DNA from: Piromyces finnis
Taxonomy: Eukaryota; Neocallimastigomycota; Neocallimastigomycetes; Neocallimastigales; Neocallimastigaceae
Assembly: GCA_002104945.1 (NCBI GenBank)
Contig: MCFH01000023.1
Location: 310,001-374,000, forward strand
DNA: 64,000 nt
Reading direction: 5' to 3'
Position numbers and translations under genes: made by a program
The notes under the pieces: generated by a model
The model's database searches: none
The model's input: only the letters and a program-made list of their open reading frames with translations
Told to the model about the DNA's origin: nothing
Shown here: positions 55,901-64,000 of the stretch, in pieces
How positions within the stretch are numbered: the first letter of the stretch is position 1
Layout: every line of letters begins with the position of its first letter

Positions 55901-58900
55901 TTATCATTCAAAAAAATTTTATTTATTTTTGAAGTTAAACATTTTTTAATTTAGTTTGATTTTCCTTTCATAATCATATAATTAGTATTTATTAATATTG
56001 TTGTAATTTTAATTTAAACTTTAAAAAATAAAAAAATTGATTTTTTAATTAAAAATGTATATTTAATTTATATTTATTAATGTTAATTAATAAAAAATCT
56101 TTATATTATTAAATATTCTGTGTAACATTTTGATATGATGTATGATGATGGTTTCACCATTAATATATTAATAATTAAAGAACCTTTTATATTAAAAATA
56201 AAAATATATTAAAATATTTAATCAAAAATCTAACATGTTTTTTAATATACCTAAGAACAAATAAAATGAAAGGAAACAAATATGATTAAAATAAAAGATG
56301 TTAACCTTTTAAATTAAAACTATCCTTTTCTTTTATTAAAAAATAAATAACATCAACATTATTATCTTTTGTTGTGATAAGAAACAATATAGAATAAATT
56401 ATAAATTTAGTATAAATAATGGTATGACCATTTCATTATAATTTAATAAATTCTAAAACTATGGTAGTAATGATAGATTTTCACTTTAGTATCATTAACT
56501 AATATATTAACTTTTAATGTAACCTATAAAGTGAAAAGAAGCCGTTTTTTTTTATTATATAACCTAAAATATAAAAAAATTTAAGGTTAATAAAAAATTA
56601 ATAATTTCAACTATATAACATGAAAAGTTTTATATTAAATATTTATCCCATTTATTGCTTTCATCATAATAGTTAATAATAGAAAGGGAAAAGAAATAAT
56701 AATACTATTAATTATTATAAACTTTGAATTTATTTATTTATATATTAATAACACATTTTATTGCATTCTTTTTAATGAATTTATAAAGATAAAATTAATT
56801 TAATATATATTTTTATATTTCTAATAATTAATATTATTTATTTATTCATTTTTATGCTTGCATTCTATTTTCTATAACTATACACGATTTAGTAAATTCC
56901 ACAATCATCAGAGGGAATAAGTACTTTTACTAAATCATCTTTATATGTTTTTAGTACTTAAGAGAATAAAAATATATAACGGTCATTATCTGCTGAATTA
57001 TCATGACTAATGAATTTTAAGTGATAAAATAAAACATTTTTCCAAAATATTCAATGCGTAATTGTAATTCTATTTAGTTTATTTTATTTATTTCATATAA
57101 ATAAATATCAAATAAAATATAATTATTTAATAAAGATTAAAAAAAAACCTTTTTTTTTTTTTGTATAAAAAAATCAATTTTTTATTTAAAAAAACAGTTT
57201 ATAATAAATCAATATAATGTTCAAAGGATTAGGATTTGTTAAATTATAAATTTTTTACTTTTAAAAAATCTGCAGTTTCTAAAATAGAAAATGCTTATAT
57301 GATTAATGATATGTAAATTGTATATTATACTTTTTTTCCTATTTATTTATACTAAAAGTATATTATTCTTTCATTTTTATATTAATATTAACAAAATAAA
57401 ATGAATATTAAAAAAAAATAAATTTGATATAAAAAATAAATATTAATAATTATTTTTTCATTTCATAAAATATAAGAATCTTTCAACCTTATTAAAAAAT
57501 TTTAAACAACAAAAGTATAAAATGTTAAAATCCTATACAATATAAATAATATAATAATAAAAATAAGTACATATGAAAAGCTTTTTTTTCTTCTTCTTTT
57601 ATTTATTAATATAATTTTATCATTTTGAAAAATATAAATTATATAAACATTTAAAAATTCTCATTTATTAATTATATTTACTAAATTAATATATAATTCA
57701 AGATTATATTTTATAGATACTTTTGTGAGTGCTTTTTATAACACATAAAATAATTTAAAAAGCATAAAAATAAATATAAAAACAGTTTTTAATTGAAATA
57801 TATATATTATAAAACTATTATAGAAAATGACTAAAATATAATTTTTTAATAATAGTACTTTTACATTCATTATTATTTAATTTTATATAATAAAAAATAA
57901 TAAGACAAACAAAGATTGATACAAAAACAAAATAAAAAAAAAATAAAACTGTTTTTTTTTTTTTTAAACAACTTAAAGTTTTAAAATTGACAGTAAAATG
58001 TAAACAAATTATTTTTAATTATAAAATATATTAAAACTTAGCATTTTTAATTAAAATTTAAGTAATTTATAATATATATTTATATATAATTATAAAAAAA
58101 CAACAACAAACAATAATCATAACAATTATTGTTATTAAAAATTAAACTTAAAAAGAAAAATAAAAAGATTTATAATCATTTATAAACAAATAAACAAACA
58201 AATGTTAATTGATAAACAAGTATAAACAAAAGAAAAAATTAATTTATACCCTAATTAAATAAAGTAAAACTTTTTCTATATATAAAATGATATAATAAAG
58301 TTAATAATTAATATTTTTTTTTCTTTTAAATTTAATTTTAAAGGACTTTTTTTTTCCTTTCTTTATTTTTTCAAGAGGCACTTCATTTTTCCATTAACAT
58401 ATCAATTTTTTTTATTCAAGTTATGTAATATAGTTATTTATATTATGCAATTTTATTTAATTTTAATAATGAATATATATAACAAAATATAAACTATAAA
58501 CATGAAAAACTTCTTTTAAAATGATCAATTTTAATTAATTAATTATTAGTTATTTTTATATGAAAATAAGGTTTAATACATCTTTTATAATTGAAATTTT
58601 TTATTATTTATAATGATGATATTATACTACCTGAGTTTAAATATTTATTAATAAATGTTCCATATTAATTTAATAATGAAATATTTATATTATTAGTGTG
58701 GATTAATTTTTTTTTTTATTTATGTTATGTTTTTATTTTTTGATTTAGTAAATATAACAAAAGTTTTTTATAGTGAGATAAATACTATCAATTATAATGG
58801 AAAATAAAAGTGAAAAGTTTTTTTTTTTATTAAAGTGAATAAAATATATAATTTATAATTTATTAATAACAATTTTTATGCTAAATGTTATTAAATTTAA

Positions 58901-59387
58901 ATATTTTAATTAAAAAAAAAAGATCAAATTTTTTTAAAGAAAAAAAATTAATATTAAAATATTATTATTTATTTCATTAATTATCATAATCTGGTTATTC
59001 TTTTAAAATTTCAATTTCTTAATTATAATTATTTTTTATACTTTGTGTTTTTATTTTTAATATTAAAAGGATAATTTATAATGAAAATTATTAATTTTAA
59101 AAGTATGAATCATTGAAAATAAAAACTTTATTAAAAAATGTTTGATTTATAATAATTCTATTATTCTAATAATAATAACAACAATAATAACAATAATAAT
59201 GGTAGTAGTAATACTAATAGTACCAGCAATAATAACAATAATAATGGTAGTAGTAATAATAATAGTACCAGCAATAATAATAATAATAATGAAAATAATA
59301 AAAATAAAAATAATAATGATAATAATAATGATAATAATAATAATATTAATAATAATAATAATAATAATAGGAATGTGGTTATGAATG

Positions 59388-59420
<33 letters not shown>

Positions 59421-60883
59421 TATAAATACAAAATACAAAAAATAAATACATTAATCATTAGACTTCCTCTTTAATTTTGATCATAATTAAATTTTTAATA
59501 ATATATTACTTTCATTATATTGTTCAGATAACACTTTTCTTTTGTTAAATGAATTTGAATTAAATCCAAATATTGATTAATAATTAATTAAAAATTTAAT
59601 ATATCGAATATTTTTTTTTTTATTTTTTTTTTTAAGCTTCAAATTGAAGTAAAAAAAGTCAATGATTGAATTATGAAATTAAAGTGCTAAATATCTAAAA
59701 TAAAAAATTAATTAATGATAAACTTAAATTATATGAAAAATGTCATTATATATTTTATCATCATCAGCAGCAGTTTAAATAAATTTATAATTAAGATCAA
59801 ATTTACGAATTTATGATTTATAATTGTAAAAAAAAAGTTTATTTTATAATAAACTGAGAAAGAACAAGAAAAAAGAAAATGTAATTAAGAAAGGTTTTGT
59901 GATTAAACTTTATTAAGTTATTCAATATATATCTTTTTTCTTTATTTTTTTGCATAAAGTAAAATTTAATATATTATTATGTATATTAATATAATTTTAT
60001 ATAACAGGAAAATATTAATTAATCAAAAAATACATACACAAAGAAAATATTATATATATTTTTAGATTTTAATAAAAAATGTATTTTCTTATTTTTATTA
60101 TGATATAAATTTTTATAGTTGTATATTAAAAAGGAATAAAAAGAATAGTAATCAAGATTTTAAAATTCAAACTAATAATTAACTAAAAAACATAAATTAA
60201 TATTAGAAATGAAATTCTAAAAGTTTATCATATAATAAAATTGAAAATAAATTAATTATGATTAGCTGCGAATTAATTTATATAGCAGTTGGTTTTATTA
60301 TTTTATATAAATAAAGTAATAAAGAATCTGTTTTGTAAAAAAATTTTTATTTATTAAATAAAGTGACATATTTTAATAAAATAAAATAAAAAAAAAAATA
60401 AAAAAAGGGAATTAACTAACCAAAAGGAAAATTATTGGTAAAATTATAAATTGTAATAAGTAAAATAAATTTATATGACATTAGATTAAATAAGTCATTT
60501 TAATTTATTTTATGGATTAAAAATTTTTATCGAATTTTTCTTTTCAGTTTATACCTTCTCTCTCTTCTCTTTTTTTTTTTTTTTATTTATTTATTATTAT
60601 TATTTCTTTTATAATAAAAAAAGAAGTTTCTATTTTTTAATTATCCTTAGTTCAATTTTATCATTCTATTTTTATATATATTATAAAATATAGTTAACCA
60701 AGCTATTTAAAATTCATTTTTATAAAAACATATTATTTCTAAAAAAATCAAATCTAATATTACATTCAAATACATTTAAAACGAATTATAATTATTTGTT
60801 TTATTAAGATTATTTATGCAAGCAAAAAAATTAAAACAATAAATAAATACCTATTAAAAATAAAAATAATTATCATATATTTT

Positions 60884-60920
<37 letters not shown>

Positions 60921-61231
60921 AAAGAAATATTAAATTTCTAAGCTTCAACAATATATTTAATAATGAAACATTTTTTCAACAATTAAAATAAGAGATATAT
61001 ATTTTTTTACAAAAAAATTTTTTTTTTAAAAAGTAAAACAATTTAATAAATAAAATTAAATTCAAGTAGATTAAAAATTTTACTACATCTAAGAAATTGT
61101 AGGAACAATAATATATATTTAAATAAATCAGTAGAGAAAAGGAAAATTTAGAATAATAATAAAAAAGATATAAAAAAATATTATTCATATAAATAGTATA
61201 ATCATATAGATATATATTCTCTAAATATATC
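52904..61231. other. 8.3-kb gene-free interval between divergent genes
   Basis: This is the largest gap in the window. No ORF with protein-like composition, LINE fragment or tRNA was recognised. It contains an AAT-based repeat at 59160-59420 and long poly(T) near 60890-60913. It separates the starts of two divergently transcribed genes with regulatory-looking products, so long upstream regions are possible. Confidence 0.55.
59160..59424 (+). repeat. AAT-rich compound microsatellite with 45-bp internal duplication
   Basis: AAT, AAC, AGT and GAT triplets. A segment containing GGTAGTAGTAAT and AGTACCAGC occurs twice. In one frame it reads poly-Asn with GSSN and STS inserts for about 80 codons to a stop, without an in-frame upstream start that looks real. 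Confidence 0.8.
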
Positions 61232-63274
61232 ATGTTAGAACCTCCAAAAATGTTCTCAGATGCTCGTCATACTTCCGATGTTCTTGAAATAGAAAGTTTA
61301 GCTAAATTAGTTTATGAACTAGACATTCAGATGGATTCAAATCTATTTCAAACATTTGAAACTTTGGTAGAATTAGCAGGAACTAAGCAATTTTTACAAA
61401 CATTTAGTCGCTTTCAATATTATTTATTAAATATAAAATTTATTCAAAATGGAGGCTATGGTTTAGGTCATAGTGTACCTTTTCAAAATAGTTATTATCC
61501 TTTTTATCAAAATGTACAGATGTATCCAACACATACTCCACCCTCTCCTTCTTCACCAAATCAAATACCATATCCTGAACAAGGAGATATCAACATTAAT
61601 ACTGGAATGAATATAAATACAAGTATATCTACAACATCCGCAACTGTGGCTGCTGGTGCACCATTGAATTCATCAGCTGTTGGTGGTATGGCTGGAAATC
61701 CAGCTACTCCACCTTATGGCACTATTCCAACTCCTGAATTTTATGGTTATGGTGGTAATGGTACTCCACCAGAACTTATAAATACACCACCAAATTATTT
61801 TCCAAATCAAGCTGGTATGATATCATCAACTTCTTTCCCATCACATCTTGATGCTTCTGCAACTCCATATACCAATCATTTAATGGGAATGGCAGCAGCA
61901 CCTCCACCATATGAAGGTATGGAAGGTCATTCAATGATCGCCAATACCACTGATATTCCAAAAGAATCTTCTGATTCCCCTGTTAAAGCTTCAATGAACA
62001 CTGAATTATCTTCATCATCCTCTATAACATTATCTTCAACTACTGATATGGATATTGATTATTCATCTAACCCTACTGCTGATATAAAAAAAAGTGAAGA
62101 TAATAAAAGTGAAAATTCAACAACTCTAGAGGAACCTCTAAAAGATAAAAGTGAAAATAATACTGTTAAAGTTCAGGAAAAAGAAATTATGGAAATTAAA
62201 GCTGAAAAGTCTGACATAATAATGACCGAAAAAGAAGATAAAGATAATATAAATATTAAAAAAGAAATAAAAGAAGAAAAAGATGAAACTAATAAAGAAG
62301 TATATAATACTACTTCAACAATAGAAGAATCATTGAAAATTAAAGAAAGTTCTTCTGAAGTTAAGGAAATAATAGAAAAAAAGGAAGTTACATCAGAAAC
62401 AGAAGAAAAGAAAGAAGTAATTACTACTAAGCCTACAACTGCTCCTGTTATAACCTCTTCCTCAGCAACAACTGCTATTACTACTACTACTATCACAGCC
62501 ACTACCACTGCTACTATAGAAAATACTACCGTAACTGTTGATAATACTGCCATTAGTGATAATTCTGTTGAAGAAAAAAGCAATAATACCCATGTTGTTT
62601 TAACTGAAATGGATAAGTCTGTTTATCCAAATGCTGAAGGATTAGTTGGTGGTTTTCCAATTTCATTAAATCCAACTATGTTTCCATATGATGGTTCTGT
62701 AGAGGCTATTTCTATGGCTCATTCAGGCACTATGCTAAAGAGATCAGAAATGGGCTTAGGTGATATGGCTTTTCATCTTACTCCTCCTCCAGCTGATGGA
62801 GCTACCTCTGTTACTTCGTCAACATATCCTGGATATGATTTCACCTCTGTTGATAAAATGGTTAGTCCAGGTGCTGGTACTCCATTAAATAACCAATACT
62901 ATTCAACATCTGGTGCACCAATGTACAATAGATATGGTGCTGCTGGTGAACCAGTTGGTGTAAATGGTGCTATATCAGCTGGCTATTACAATAATCATAA
63001 CCCTCATTTTGAACCAATGAATTATAGTAGTTCTTACCCAGGTTATAATCCACAACAACCATCCTATGTTCATCGTCATGTATTTAATAATCAAACTCCA
63101 CTTCATAAAATCTCTCTTCCACAACAACAATATCATATGGTGAAAAAGAATAGTTCTAATAGTTCAAAATCATCCATGAAAATGAATGAAATGAATAAAA
63201 TGAAGGGCTATGGAAATAAAAAGCATTCCAGTGAAAGTAAAAAAAATGGTACATATCATAATATTTTTATGTAA
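61232..63274 (+). CDS. Large Pro/Ser/Thr-rich protein of unknown function, probably regulatory
   Basis: A 680-aa single-exon ORF. The N-terminal 70 residues look like an ordered helical segment (ESLAKLVYELDIQM, LFQTFETLVELAGTKQFL). Then come a Pro/Tyr/Ser-rich region (THTPPSPSSPNQIPYPEQ, TPPYGTIPTPEFYGYGG, APPPYEGMEG), a Lys/Glu-rich segment (about 285-395), a Thr-rich tract (about 398-440), and a Gly/Pro/Tyr-rich part (LTPPPADG, SYPGYNPQQPSYVHRH). A basic Ser/Lys/Met tail ends in NIFM. There is no signal peptide, membrane helix or DNA-binding motif that I recognise. TPP/SPSSP sites suggest proline-directed phosphorylation. The overall shape fits a transcriptional or signalling co-regulator, which is inference only. 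Confidence 0.78.
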   Translation: MLEPPKMFSDARHTSDVLEIESLAKLVYELDIQMDSNLFQTFETLVELAGTKQFLQTFSRFQYYLLNIKFIQNGGYGLGHSVPFQNSYYPFYQNVQMYPTHTPPSPSSPNQIPYPEQGDININTGMNINTSISTTSATVAAGAPLNSSAVGGMAGNPATPPYGTIPTPEFYGYGGNGTPPELINTPPNYFPNQAGMISSTSFPSHLDASATPYTNHLMGMAAAPPPYEGMEGHSMIANTTDIPKESSDSPVKASMNTELSSSSSITLSSTTDMDIDYSSNPTADIKKSEDNKSENSTTLEEPLKDKSENNTVKVQEKEIMEIKAEKSDIIMTEKEDKDNINIKKEIKEEKDETNKEVYNTTSTIEESLKIKESSSEVKEIIEKKEVTSETEEKKEVITTKPTTAPVITSSSATTAITTTTITATTTATIENTTVTVDNTAISDNSVEEKSNNTHVVLTEMDKSVYPNAEGLVGGFPISLNPTMFPYDGSVEAISMAHSGTMLKRSEMGLGDMAFHLTPPPADGATSVTSSTYPGYDFTSVDKMVSPGAGTPLNNQYYSTSGAPMYNRYGAAGEPVGVNGAISAGYYNNHNPHFEPMNYSSSYPGYNPQQPSYVHRHVFNNQTPLHKISLPQQQYHMVKKNSSNSSKSSMKMNEMNKMKGYGNKKHSSESKKNGTYHNIFM

Positions 63275-64000
63275 AAATGGAAATTACATTATTGAAAAAA
63301 AAAAAAAAAAATTTTTTTTTCACGTTTATATTCATTTTTTAAATTTTGTTACAATCTTTTGCCTTTTTACTTTTGTATTTCAGCTATATATATAAATTAA
63401 TAAATCTGGATAAAAAAAGAAAGGAAAAAATATAAAGCCATTAAAAATATAAAATATAATATATGTAAACATTTCTTATACTTTCTTTGTGGAAATAAAT
63501 TTTATGAAAAACTCTATTAACCCATAGTTAAAAAAAGAAAAAAATAGTATTTTAATAATAAATCAATTGATCGTAATTACAATAATATAAAAGAAAATTA
63601 GATAAAAAAGTTGTATTATATGAAATGAACAGGAAAAAGAACATGAATTAAGGATATTATATTTGAAAATATAATTAATATATATATATATTATTTATTA
63701 ATGGACTAAAAAAAAATATCCAATATACCAATGAATTATTAAAAAAAAAAAAAAATTAAAAAGCTAAATAATTATTTTTCAATATAATATCAATAAGAAT
63801 AAAATAAATTGATCTTCGTAATCTAGTTATTACTGATTTATAAAGATTATTATACCACATAATTGTAAAGTATGCATATATAAATAAGATCTTATATATA
63901 TGCATATACCTTTTTTATGATACCATATTTTATAATAGACCAGAAAAAATATAAAATATTTATTATGATTTATTTATTAAAATATTAAAATATTAATATT
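63275..64000. other. Downstream flank to window end
   Basis: AT-rich 3' flank of the 680-aa gene; no gene seen. Confidence 0.6.

Noticed and set aside
59142-59458. Ile/Leu-rich and Asn-rich ORFs over the AAT repeat
   Set aside because: Microsatellite translation. The poly-Asn frame could be a lost exon, but no start, splice site or flanking coding sequence supports it.
1-64000. CRISPR arrays, bacterial operons, prophage, rRNA
   Set aside because: No regularly spaced repeats, Shine-Dalgarno-linked gene strings, phage genes or rRNA-like conserved blocks were seen; the window is eukaryotic.

Overview
The window is extremely AT-rich DNA with short introns, long empty intergenic tracts, homopolymer runs and triplet repeats. 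It encodes secreted proteins with fungal-type dockerins, CotH-family proteins and a hevein-like chitin-binding module. Together these point to an anaerobic gut fungus (Neocallimastigomycota). This assignment is inferred from gene content; no rRNA or marker gene is present.

Layout. 1-3668 holds most of a LINE retrotransposon (copy A, minus strand) abutting an older LINE relic. 4226-8395 holds two spliced CE1-type esterase genes with N-terminal fungal dockerins, which share a 533-bp tract with no visible difference. 12215-13894 is an intronless secreted CotH-family gene. 14576-20220 is a full-length LINE (copy B, plus strand) with a 13-bp target-site duplication; copies A and B form a large inverted repeat around the esterase/CotH block. 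20755-21990 is a degenerate LINE with a further LINE 3' end inserted in it. 22559-25120 is a four-exon secreted CotH protein with a Thr/Lys-rich linker and a CBM18 module. 29138-29875 encodes a secreted two-repeat cysteine-rich protein. 31580-32627 is a decayed ankyrin gene, and at its upstream end sits a 5'-truncated LINE (copy C, 32628-33790) with its own target-site duplication. 33941-35287 encodes a stand-alone NRPS-type condensation-domain protein. 36292-39850 holds two glycine-rich paralogues, each apparently starting with a 19-nt first exon. 41670-42545 is an NmrA/QOR2-like reductase. 44954-48889 is a 1311-aa ankyrin/solenoid protein. 49383-49473 is an intron-containing tRNA-Ile(UAU)-like gene. 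51743-52903 and 61232-63274 encode unrecognised, mostly disordered, probably regulatory proteins that are divergent across about 8.3 kb without genes.

How the genes relate. The dockerin esterases fit cellulosome-based plant cell wall degradation, acting on ester cross-links in hemicellulose. The CotH proteins fit the secreted or wall-associated CotH families expanded in these fungi. The LINE copies are the main recent remodelling force: full-length, truncated and nested copies share a hairpin at the ORF end, and the two copies that cover the site share an in-frame TGA at the start of the reverse transcriptase. Splice sites were called by eye and checked only for reading-frame continuity.
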